Both the position numbers and the translations under genes were made by a program. The notes beneath the pieces are model-generated. The model had not been told where the DNA came from. It saw nothing but the letters and a program-made list of their open reading frames with translations, and made no database searches. From assembly GCA_965603115.1 (NCBI GenBank), contig CBFDBT010000180.1, positions 1-5,383 on the forward strand: 5,383 nucleotides of DNA, given 5' to 3'. Positions 1-5,334 of the stretch are shown here, one piece after another (the first letter of the stretch is position 1; the number at the start of each line of letters is the position of its first letter). The stretch is from CBFDBT01 sp965603115. Lineage in GTDB: Bacteria > Pseudomonadota > Alphaproteobacteria > Sphingomonadales > Kordiimonadaceae.

Positions 1-1214
1 AAAATCGCCACTATCTCTTCTTCTGGGTCAATCCAGAAAATAGTTGAAGCAAGCCCACCCCAAAAATATTCACCTTTGGAAGTGAGCACACCCGTTGCAG
101 CGGGGGCTGTGACAACGGCAAAGCCGAGCCCAAAGCCTACACCCTTGGCAAATGTCATGGTCAGGCCATTTTGCAAATGGTCGAGGCGCATATAGTCGAT
201 GGTTTTGGGGCTCAGGTAGCGTTTGCCGTCCAAAGTGCCGCCACTGGCGACCATTTGGGAAAATTTCCAGTAGTCTTTACTAGAGGAGACAAGCCCGCCA
301 CCACCTGAAAAGAGCCCTGGCTTGGTGAAATGGTTAGCGAGGCGCGGCATTGGGCTTGGTACTAAATTGCCTTCTTTATCGTGCATATATGTGGTCATGA
401 GACGTTCTGCTTTGTCACCTTCAACCCAAAAGCTGGTATCGGTCATGCCAAGCGGGGTAAAGATACGCGCTTGTAAAAAGTCAGGAAAGCTTTGCCCTGA
501 AATTTTCTCAATCAAATAGCCCTGAATATCAACACCAATGCTGTAGACCCATTTTTCGCCAGGTTGATAGAGAAGGGGAATTTTTGAAACTTTGGTAATC
601 ATTGCCTCCAAAGAACTATCGGCTTTCAGAACATCAGCTTCGCGGTAGAGTTTGTCGATAGCGGTATCGCTAAAAATGCCATAGGTGAAACCCGCGGTGT
701 GGCGCATAAGGTCTTGTATTGTTGGTGCGTGTTTAACCGGCTCAGTGAGCATGTTGCCGTCAGCATCTTCACCCGCGTAAACAGCTAAATTTTTAAATTC
801 GGGAATAAATTTGTGCAAAGGATCGGTTAGCTGGAATTTACCTTCTTCATAGAGCATCATCATAGCAACAGCCGTGATGGGTTTTGTCATAGAATAAATG
901 CGAAAGAGAGTATTTTCGTCAAGTGGCTTTTCTTTTTCTACATCTTGATAGCCAACGCTTGAGAAATGAACAATCTCGCCCTTGCGCGCTACTAGCATTT
1001 GTGCCCCTGCAATTTTATTATCATCTACCTTCTTTTGAAAAAAAGGTGTGATGCGTGCAAGGCGCTCGGTTGACATGCCCGTCATAGAAGCTGGATTGTT
1101 AATTACGGGTGCAGCCGATACGGCAATGCTTTGGTTATAATAAAATATCCCAGCCAATACCAGAAGGGCACCTGAGACGAAGCCAACCTTAAAAGTTTTA
1201 AATGATAGCACCAT
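1..1214 (-). CDS. Serine hydrolase, class C beta-lactamase / family VIII esterase superfamily (C-terminus off window)
   Basis: A continuous minus-strand frame of 404 codons starts at ATG 1214-1212 and is still open at base 1. A GGGGAG ribosome site lies 5-7 bases upstream. The N-terminus (about residues 5-24) is a hydrophobic segment after a lysine-containing start, so a signal peptide or membrane anchor is likely and the enzyme probably acts in the periplasm. Visible landmarks are the nucleophile motif S-M-T-K (S108, K111) in RIYSMTKPIT, the RHTAGFTYG segment (residues 171-179), a Y-S-I motif at Y224 where many relatives have Y-x-N, the GLVSSSKDYW segment, and G-E-Y-F-W-G-G (381-387) matching the W-x-G region that replaces KTG in family VIII esterases. 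The family usually runs about 400-440 residues, so only a short tail is missing. The expected chemistry is hydrolysis of an ester or amide through a serine acyl-enzyme; the substrate cannot be read, and beta-lactam resistance should not be assumed. Confidence 0.9.
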   Translation of the reverse strand, partial: MVLSFKTFKVGFVSGALLVLAGIFYYNQSIAVSAAPVINNPASMTGMSTERLARITPFFQKKVDDNKIAGAQMLVARKGEIVHFSSVGYQDVEKEKPLDENTLFRIYSMTKPITAVAMMMLYEEGKFQLTDPLHKFIPEFKNLAVYAGEDADGNMLTEPVKHAPTIQDLMRHTAGFTYGIFSDTAIDKLYREADVLKADSSLEAMITKVSKIPLLYQPGEKWVYSIGVDIQGYLIEKISGQSFPDFLQARIFTPLGMTDTSFWVEGDKAERLMTTYMHDKEGNLVPSPMPRLANHFTKPGLFSGGGGLVSSSKDYWKFSQMVASGGTLDGKRYLSPKTIDYMRLDHLQNGLTMTFAKGVGFGLGFAVVTAPAATGVLTSKGEYFWGGLASTIFWIDPEEEIVAI

Positions 1215-1308
1215 AAATCTCCCCATGTGAACAATTACGATGCCTATAAATAGCGGGAGAGGCAAGCCTTAATTGCAGGCAAACACTGTTAAGTCGTGAA
1301 GGTTTGGC

Positions 1309-1380
1309 TTATATCCTTAAAGGATTTATCTTCGATAGTATTGTCGGCAGGATCACGAAAAACATGGTGCCTTGTTCGCA
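1309..1380 (-). pseudogene. Possible remnant of a histidine-kinase C-terminus
   Basis: Reading the minus strand, a stop-bounded segment contains CEQGTMFFVILP and ends 11 residues later at TAA (1311-1309). The pattern G-T-x-F-x-x-x-L-P is typical of the last strand of the HATPase domain in sensor histidine kinases. An in-frame stop lies a few codons upstream, and the adjoining frames show no N, G1 or G2 boxes. If this is real it is a decayed gene end. The match is short and could be chance. Confidence 0.2.
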
Positions 1381-1425
1381 GCTTTGCCTTTAAGGCCCCT
1401 TGGTAAAGGTGTTAATTAAACAAGC

Positions 1426-1548
1426 TTAAAGCTTAGCAATTTCATCTGTTGGGGTCTTGGAAAGAGCATCTAGTCTTTCGGTAGAGCCTGCAACATCTGC
1501 TGCAATGGTTGAGGCAGCTTCACATGCAGATGTAACACCATTTATAGG
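1426..1548 (-). pseudogene. Unidentified 40-codon open segment, possible gene remnant
   Basis: A minus-strand segment bounded by in-frame stops encodes 40 residues rich in Ala, Ser and Thr with a regular amphipathic look (EAASTIAADVAGSTERL), ending DEIAKL before TAA at 1428-1426. It has no ATG, GTG or TTG start and no ribosome site. The composition resembles helical tails of signalling proteins such as chemoreceptors, but no family is recognised. It points the same way as the possible kinase remnant next to it, so both may derive from a lost signalling gene. Confidence 0.15.
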
Positions 1549-1563
1549 TTAACAATAGGTTAA
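1548..1563 (-). promoter_or_regulatory. CtrA-like box, TTAA-N7-TTAAC
   Basis: The minus strand reads TTAACCTATTGTTAAC, an exact match to the full alphaproteobacterial CtrA recognition form TTAA-N7-TTAAC. On the plus strand it appears as two ATAGGTTAA copies 11 bases apart. It lies more than 330 bases from either flanking start codon, so its target is unclear. Exact matches can occur by chance in AT-rich DNA. Confidence 0.4.
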
Positions 1564-1715
1564 TATTTTTAGCTAAAAAAACTACAAAACTATCATTAAC
1601 AATTATTTATCATTTTAGATGTAGAGTTTGATGTGAAGTAGATGTTTAGGTATGAGTATTTTATAGTTTTTTCTTCGAGATATAAATACGAAGGTGTTTA
1701 AAGCCTATATAGTTG

Positions 1716-1723
1716 TTAACCAT
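1716..1723 (+). promoter_or_regulatory. CtrA half-site-like motif TTAACCAT
   Basis: TTAACCAT matches the known CtrA half-site. It lies about 200 bases upstream of the hypothetical gene and in the same intergenic region as a full-length CtrA-like box. A single 8-base match in AT-rich sequence is weak alone. Confidence 0.25.
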
Positions 1724-1920
1724 ATTTATATCTTGGGCTATGGAATTGACATATATTATTTAAAAAGGTAATTGTAGTTTTAAGATATACATGGCGGTTC
1801 GTATTAATTATTTGTTTTTTCGAGCATTTTTAAGCCTCTATGTTTAATACTCAACGTGGGGCTCTGCTGATTTTCTCTTAATTGGAATAAATCTGGCGTA
1901 ATAAGGTGTAGACGTTTCTA

Positions 1921-2385
1921 ATGACAAAGAGCATTAAATATAAAGTTATTCGTAGACATTCTATTCTATCAAAAGATGAGTGGATGATGTATTTAATGGC
2001 GATGCCTCGCGAAGAAGTCAATATGGCTTTTTATAATCGTATGTTGCTTATCCCAACACGAGATTCAAAAGTTGGCTCTTTAGCACCGCGTGACATCATC
2101 AAGCGCTTGGTTGAAGAAATTAAGGCCATCATTGTTAATGGCAATGATATCTATCAGGGCGTTATTTATATCAATACGCCTGATATTGAAAAATCACCTA
2201 ACATGGCCAAATTGTCTGATATTTATAAGAAAATATCTGTGAGTGTTTATTTTAGTAATGAAAATGATGCCTCACAGTTTTATTATGCCCTAACTGAGCA
2301 GAGTCACAATCAGCGTGGCATTAGTTTTGAGATAGATGTAGATTCTTGGGCAAGTGAGCATGAGTATCCAGAAGAAGAGAAATAA
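1921..2385 (+). CDS. Hypothetical protein, 154 residues
   Basis: The family is not recognised. The protein looks soluble: no signal peptide, no membrane segment and no cysteines. It begins with a basic stretch (KSIKYKVIRRH), has a central region with mixed helix and strand character including APRDIIKRLVEEIKAII (about residues 55-71), then a strand-rich part with GVIYINTPDIE and SVSVYFSNENDASQFYYAL, and ends in a very acidic tail (EHEYPEEEK). The ATG at 1921 is the only plausible start: an in-frame TAG at 1909-1911 blocks anything upstream, and the only purine-rich site, AAGG at 1903-1906, is rather far away (14 bases). Codon use is AT-rich like the surrounding DNA, so nothing marks it as foreign. 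It stands alone, with a long gap before it and a stem-loop at its stop codon. It is real by length and codon texture, but function is unknown. Confidence 0.75.
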   Translation: MTKSIKYKVIRRHSILSKDEWMMYLMAMPREEVNMAFYNRMLLIPTRDSKVGSLAPRDIIKRLVEEIKAIIVNGNDIYQGVIYINTPDIEKSPNMAKLSDIYKKISVSVYFSNENDASQFYYALTEQSHNQRGISFEIDVDSWASEHEYPEEEK

Positions 2386-2425
2386 TGGCAATGCCCGCTA
2401 TATTCTGCCCTATCCTTTGCCATTA
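2383..2425 (+). terminator. Stem-loop overlapping the stop codon, possible terminator
   Basis: TAATGGCAA at 2383-2391 and TTGCCATTA at 2417-2425 form a perfect 9-base-pair inverted repeat with a 25-base loop. The left arm begins with the stop codon of the hypothetical gene. The following sequence is AT-rich (ATAAAAATTATTTG) but has no proper U run, so it may be a weak terminator or an mRNA 3'-end stabiliser. Confidence 0.4.
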
Positions 2426-2458
2426 TAAAAATTATTTGAAATAAAGTGAAAAAAGAGC

Positions 2459-2487
2459 TTGATGCTCGAAAGCCTCTGCCATATACA
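2459..2487 (+). promoter_or_regulatory. Sigma-70 type promoter of tRNA-Ser
   Basis: TTGATG (2459-2464) and TATACA (2482-2487) are separated by exactly 17 bases. The tRNA 5' end follows 7 bases after the -10 element, so transcription would begin almost at the mature end. Both hexamers are close to the housekeeping consensus. Confidence 0.7.
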
Positions 2488-2494
2488 CGGCGGC

Positions 2495-2584
2495 GGAGAG
2501 GTGGCCGAGTGGCTTAAGGCGCTCCCCTGCTAAGGGAGTAAGGGTTCACGCCCTTCGAGGGTTCGAATCCCTTCCTCTCTACCA
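2495..2584 (+). tRNA. tRNA-Ser(GCU)
   Basis: A type II (long variable arm) tRNA. Acceptor GGAGAGG (2495-2501) pairs with CCTCTCT (2574-2580), with a G-U at the first pair. The D arm contains GCCGAGTGGCTTAAGGC. The anticodon stem CTCCC/GGGAG (2522-2526, 2534-2538) encloses CTGCTAA with anticodon GCT at 2529-2531, reading AGC and AGU. The variable arm has a GGG/CCC stem, the T arm is GAGGG-TTCGAAT-CCCTT, and CCA is encoded at 2582-2584. The core closely resembles bacterial tRNA-Ser(GCU). Three bases on the 3' side are unusual: T2573 and T2580 make G-U pairs, and the discriminator 2581 is A, where serine tRNAs normally carry G. An integrase fragment follows directly, so this gene probably served as an integration target. 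Confidence 0.93.
2557..2584 (+). other. Putative attachment site (tRNA 3' end)
   Basis: Tyrosine recombinases commonly use the T arm through CCA of a tRNA gene as att core, leaving a restored 3' end beside the integrase gene. This stretch fits by position: the integrase fragment begins 97 bases later. No second copy is visible in the rest of the window, so the core length and the other boundary are unknown. This is inference from context. Confidence 0.4.
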
Positions 2585-2591
2585 TTTACCT

Positions 2592-2604
2592 CTAAGTCAC
2601 TTAG
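2592..2604. repeat. Short perfect palindrome after the tRNA
   Basis: CTAAGT-C-ACTTAG is a perfect 6-1-6 inverted repeat, 7 bases after the tRNA CCA. It could be a protein-binding site at the element boundary or part of the tRNA termination region. It lacks a following U tract. Confidence 0.3.
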
Positions 2605-2642
2605 GAATATGGTGGTTTCCAAAACCTAACCCTTCAAGATCA

Positions 2643-2680
2643 CTAACTGTTACACAAACCGTCCACACGGGAGCAGTTAG
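2643..2680. repeat. Inverted repeat flanking the integrase ribosome site
   Basis: CTAACTG (2643-2649) and CAGTTAG (2674-2680) are perfect inverted copies separated by 24 bases. The loop ends in GGGAG (2669-2673), the ribosome site of the integrase fragment, and the right arm ends one base before its start codon. It may be a pair of recombinase or repressor half-sites, or an RNA hairpin limiting translation. Confidence 0.35.
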
Positions 2681-2681
2681 A

Positions 2682-3011
2682 ATGTGCCTTGTAAAACGTA
2701 ATCATACCTACTATTTCAGACGTCGCTATCCAGTTGATGTTGCAGAGTTAATTGAGTCTCATGAGATATGTCGCTCCTTAAAGACCAAAGTGAGGTCTGA
2801 GGCGCTCTCTAGGGCTTCTCAACTGGAAGCATTGTTTGAAGTAATGTGTGAAAGGGTTCGGAGTATGTCCATGAGAGATCTAGAACGAGATGATGTTGCA
2901 ATACTCGTTGCGAAGTTCAAGAACATAAAGTTCGCAGCAGTAGAGCGGGAGCTCATTGATCCTGAGGGCATCAATAGATCACCTGAAGAGCATGTCTTCT
3001 ACTTGTCTTAA
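2682..3011 (+). pseudogene. Truncated tyrosine-recombinase integrase (DUF6538-type N-terminal domain only)
   Basis: The 109-residue product opens with V-K-R-N-H-T-Y-Y-F-R-R-R-Y-P (from residue 4) and continues I-x-R-S-L-K-T-K with an alternating Ala/Arg helix after it. This is the signature of the DUF6538 N-terminal domain of phage-type integrases, which binds arm-type DNA sites. Full-length relatives have a SAM-like core-binding domain and a catalytic domain with Arg...His-x-x-Arg...Tyr, usually giving 350 residues or more. Here the frame closes at TAA 3009-3011, and none of the three forward frames between there and the hydrogenase carries a recombinase motif. The start at 2682 has a good site (GGGAG, 8 bases upstream). 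Position just after tRNA-Ser, in the same direction, matches an integrase at the attL side of an element. It should be inactive for recombination. A small excisionase-like or regulatory role for the retained domain cannot be excluded. Confidence 0.75.
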
Positions 3012-3081
3012 GGAAAGTGGATAACTGTTCGCGAAGCAGACGTTTACGTCAATAATTGCGGGGTTATGTTTGAAATATATA

Positions 3082-3096
3082 AATGATATAATCATT
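3082..3096. promoter_or_regulatory. Palindromic operator candidate over the -10 element
   Basis: AATGAT-ATA-ATCATT is a perfect inverted repeat with a 3-base centre. It covers the whole extended -10 element of the hydrogenase promoter, so a protein bound here would block transcription. The TGAT/ATCA arms recall FNR/CRP-type sites, but those need a 4-base spacer, so the regulator is not identified. Confidence 0.4.
3084..3092 (+). promoter_or_regulatory. Extended -10 promoter of the hydrogenase gene
   Basis: TGATATAAT matches the extended -10 form TGnTATAAT exactly. At 17 bases upstream the -35 position reads TTATGT (3064-3069), a poor match, which is usual for extended -10 promoters. Transcription would start near 3099, giving a leader of about 65 bases before the ATG at 3164. 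Confidence 0.5.
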
Positions 3097-3163
3097 GAAA
3101 TAAAATATCAGATAAGAAATTTGCGGTAACAAGTTGCTTTGACAAGACCGACAGGACAACAAA

Positions 3164-5236
3164 ATGATCAAGCTTACAGTTAATGGAAGAGCTGTTGAAT
3201 TGAATGATGGTTCGACATTACTCGATGCGGCCAAAGTGGCTGGCGTGTATATTCCCACGCTCTGTTACTATCCTCGTTTGCCGAGCAGTGCCGTATGCCG
3301 TATGTGTCTGGTGAATGTTAAGGGTAAACTCAGACCACAACCTGCCTGTAGCACCAAAGCAATCGATGAGGATATCATAGAAACAGATTCCAGAGAACTG
3401 CAAGAATTTCGTAAGACAGATATGCAATGGTTGCTTGCACGTCATCCGAACGATTGCATGCGATGTGAAGTCAACGGCTCTTGTAAGTTACAGAATTTTG
3501 TTAGCGAATATCAATTGGAAGATAGTTGGGGAAAGGTTCCGATGGGATCACCAGAACATCTAGAGCATAGACTTACTGACCACACATCGCCGAGTATCTG
3601 GCGTGATCTGTCAAAATGTATTGAATGTGGTTTGTGTGTAGAAGCGTGTGGTGAGCAGGGACAACAACAACACGTGATCGGATTTGCAGAGCGTAGTTCA
3701 GACCGCTTACCCGTCACCGTTTTTGATAAATCTCTAGCTGACACCAGCTGTATCTCTTGCGGTCAATGTACACTTGTTTGCCCCGTCGGTGCTTTGATCG
3801 AAACGCCGCACTGGCACGATGTTCTTCATACTATTGATGCCCGCAGACGGATATCTGCAGTTCAGGTTGCGCCTGCAACGCGCATTGCTATTAGTGAAGA
3901 GTTCGGAATGAAACCCGGCACCGTGAGCACCGGCAGAATGATAAATGCCTTGAGACAGCTAGGTTTTGATTATGTATTTGATACCAATTTTGCGGCTGAT
4001 TTGACGATCATGGAGGAAGGAACAGAGTTTCTTGCTCGTCTCAAGAACCAGAAGCGGTTGCCGCTTTTTACTTCCTGCTGTCCGGGATGGGTGAATTGGG
4101 TTGAGATCAACCGCCCTGATCTTCTGCCACACCTGAGTACAACAAAATCACCACAGCAAATGCACGGTGCCCTCACAAAACGCAGCGCCTTTGCTCGTAC
4201 GCTCGGTTCTGACTTTGCAGAGGACAAAGCTGAACCTTACGTTGTTAGTATAATGCCTTGCACTGCCAAGAAAGATGAGGCGGTTCGGCCTGGTTTATCA
4301 GGAGATATAGACCATGTCCTCACCACGCGTGAACTGGCCAGAATGATCAAGGCGCGGGGTATCGCGTTTAGCACGTTATCAGAAGTTGGTGATTTTGATA
4401 ATCCGCTCGGTGAAAGCACAGGAGCTGGACAGATATTTGGTGCATCGGGTGGTGTCATGGAAGCTGTTGTGCGCACGGCATCCCATTTTCTCGATGAGAA
4501 GAACGCGCTTCCGTTGGAATGGCATCAGCTCCGCGGCGTTAGCACGGGAGTGAAAACGGCCGAGATTCCCGGTATAGGTAAAGTCGCCATATGCAATGGC
4601 ATCGCAACCGCGCAACGTATGCTGGAGACGCAAACATGGCGAGATGAATACGTCGCCATTGAAGTTATGGCATGCGTTGGTGGCTGTCTAGGTGGTGGTG
4701 GTGAACCCAAATCAATGGATACTCTTGTGCTGGATAAGCGCATGCAGGCAATTTATGAGATCGACAAACAAGCACCGCGACGACGCTCGCATGAAAATCA
4801 GGACGTTCAAAAATTGTATACTACAGAATTGAAGGAACCAAATTCCGCTCAAGCACACGCATTGCTTCACACAAGTTTTGCTGCACGAAATTCCAAGCGA
4901 CTGTTTTTGATGAGGTTCCTTGATTGTGTTGATAGGCGAGATGGCAACGGTGCGTCTAGCCTGTTTCATCCAGATGCGCTGTGGTCAACAGCCTCACCTT
5001 TTGGGGACATACAGGGGGCCTTGGATATCGAGGCGTTAATCAACACGCGTTTGCCACCGCGCAAATATGGTCCGGAATATGCGCGACATAGGATGGAATC
5101 CGCTACGGATATTAACGACCTTACTGTCGTGACGCCCACGGACGAGCGATGTCGCTTTACTATGGAGATAGAAACCCTAAATAAAGGCAATCAATCCAAA
5201 ATGGTGATCAGAAAACTTGTTCGAGAAGTTCTGTAA
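3164..5236 (+). CDS. hydA: [FeFe] hydrogenase with C-terminal NTF2/SnoaL-like extension, 690 residues
   Basis: Catalyses reversible 2H+ + 2e- = H2, presumably in the cytoplasm (no signal peptide). Modules in order: a [2Fe-2S] domain with C34, C45, C48, C62; a His-ligated [4Fe-4S] site with H94, C98, C101, C107; two ferredoxin [4Fe-4S] sites (C152, C155, C158, C162 and C196, C199, C202, C206); then the H-cluster domain. The latter has TSCCPGW (C305 proton-transfer Cys, C306 ligand), MPCTAKKDE (C366 ligand, K369) and EVMACVGGCLGGGGEP (C504, C508 ligands). By alignment with Clostridium CpI, proton-path residues E285, E288, R292 and S325 are also kept. This is the CpI (M3) layout, which ends near residue 577 here; residues 578-690 are extra and resemble an NTF2/SnoaL-like fold. 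The GGGQP motif reads GGGEP. The ATG at 3164 is supported by AGGA 7 bases upstream and by the exact family N-terminus. The electron partner is probably ferredoxin, as no partner subunit is adjacent. No HydEFG maturases are in the window. The gene sits beside an integrase remnant at a tRNA, suggesting acquisition by transfer. Confidence 0.95.
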   Translation: MIKLTVNGRAVELNDGSTLLDAAKVAGVYIPTLCYYPRLPSSAVCRMCLVNVKGKLRPQPACSTKAIDEDIIETDSRELQEFRKTDMQWLLARHPNDCMRCEVNGSCKLQNFVSEYQLEDSWGKVPMGSPEHLEHRLTDHTSPSIWRDLSKCIECGLCVEACGEQGQQQHVIGFAERSSDRLPVTVFDKSLADTSCISCGQCTLVCPVGALIETPHWHDVLHTIDARRRISAVQVAPATRIAISEEFGMKPGTVSTGRMINALRQLGFDYVFDTNFAADLTIMEEGTEFLARLKNQKRLPLFTSCCPGWVNWVEINRPDLLPHLSTTKSPQQMHGALTKRSAFARTLGSDFAEDKAEPYVVSIMPCTAKKDEAVRPGLSGDIDHVLTTRELARMIKARGIAFSTLSEVGDFDNPLGESTGAGQIFGASGGVMEAVVRTASHFLDEKNALPLEWHQLRGVSTGVKTAEIPGIGKVAICNGIATAQRMLETQTWRDEYVAIEVMACVGGCLGGGGEPKSMDTLVLDKRMQAIYEIDKQAPRRRSHENQDVQKLYTTELKEPNSAQAHALLHTSFAARNSKRLFLMRFLDCVDRRDGNGASSLFHPDALWSTASPFGDIQGALDIEALINTRLPPRKYGPEYARHRMESATDINDLTVVTPTDERCRFTMEIETLNKGNQSKMVIRKLVREVL

Positions 5237-5280
5237 ACAGTTTGTGAAATGAGTCTAGGGGTGGGTATTTTTTATTCATG
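5237..5280 (+). other. 3' flank of hydA without clear terminator
   Basis: The stop codon is followed by a G-rich run and TATTTTTTATTC (a T tract near 5267-5273). No stable hairpin precedes the T tract, so a classic intrinsic terminator cannot be called. No co-directional gene follows closely, so hydA appears monocistronic within what is visible. Confidence 0.3.
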
Positions 5281-5334
5281 AAATGACCGCTTATGGCCGA
5301 TGGCGGACTCAATCTAAATGACTGCTTATGACGG
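5281..5334. repeat. Imperfect direct repeat, two 19-base units with 35-base period
   Basis: AAATGACCGCTTATGGCCG (5281-5299) and AAATGACTGCTTATGACGG (5316-5334) agree at 16 of 19 positions. The first unit also carries CCGC/GCGG arms (5287-5290, 5303-5306) around a 12-base loop. This may be part of a dispersed intergenic repeat or tandem binding sites; two copies are too few to call an array. Confidence 0.4.

Larger units (their letters stand above)
1215..1920. other. Long AT-rich intergenic region between divergent genes
   Basis: About 700 bases separate the start of the minus-strand hydrolase from the plus-strand hypothetical gene. No complete gene is visible on either strand. The left half (to about 1548) has coding-like minus-strand fragments, annotated separately, and small palindromes. 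The right half (1565-1920) is strikingly AT-rich, with no open frame of note and scattered TTAAC motifs. A TTGACA occurs at 1746-1751 but lacks a convincing -10 element at 16-18 bases. Promoters for both flanking genes should lie here, yet none can be assigned with confidence. Confidence 0.6.

Noticed and set aside
322..519. 65-codon plus-strand open frame inside the hydrolase
   Set aside because: It lies antisense to a well-supported gene, has no ribosome site and encodes no recognisable protein.
1746..1751. TTGACA as -35 element for the hypothetical gene
   Set aside because: No TATAAT-like hexamer at 16-18 bases, and it is about 170 bases from the start codon.
3082..3096. FNR box upstream of hydA
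   Set aside because: Arms TGAT/ATCA are separated by 3 bases; the FNR consensus TTGAT-N4-ATCAA needs 4. Kept only as an unassigned palindrome.
3120..3140. Possible sigma-54 promoter (GG...GC around TTGCGGTAACAAGTTGCTT)
   Set aside because: The GG and GC dinucleotides are 9 bases apart rather than the required 10, and the TGGCAC part does not match.
3139..3144. TTGACA as -35 element for hydA
   Set aside because: A -10 element 17 bases later would fall at the start codon; the extended -10 at 3084-3092 is better placed.
3064..5190. Several 64-85 codon minus-strand open frames across the hydrogenase
   Set aside because: All are antisense to or overlap the start of a gene with complete family motifs; none has start signals or protein-like motifs.
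5281..5334. CRISPR array
   Set aside because: Only two imperfect units with a 16-base gap and no further copies; no cas gene.
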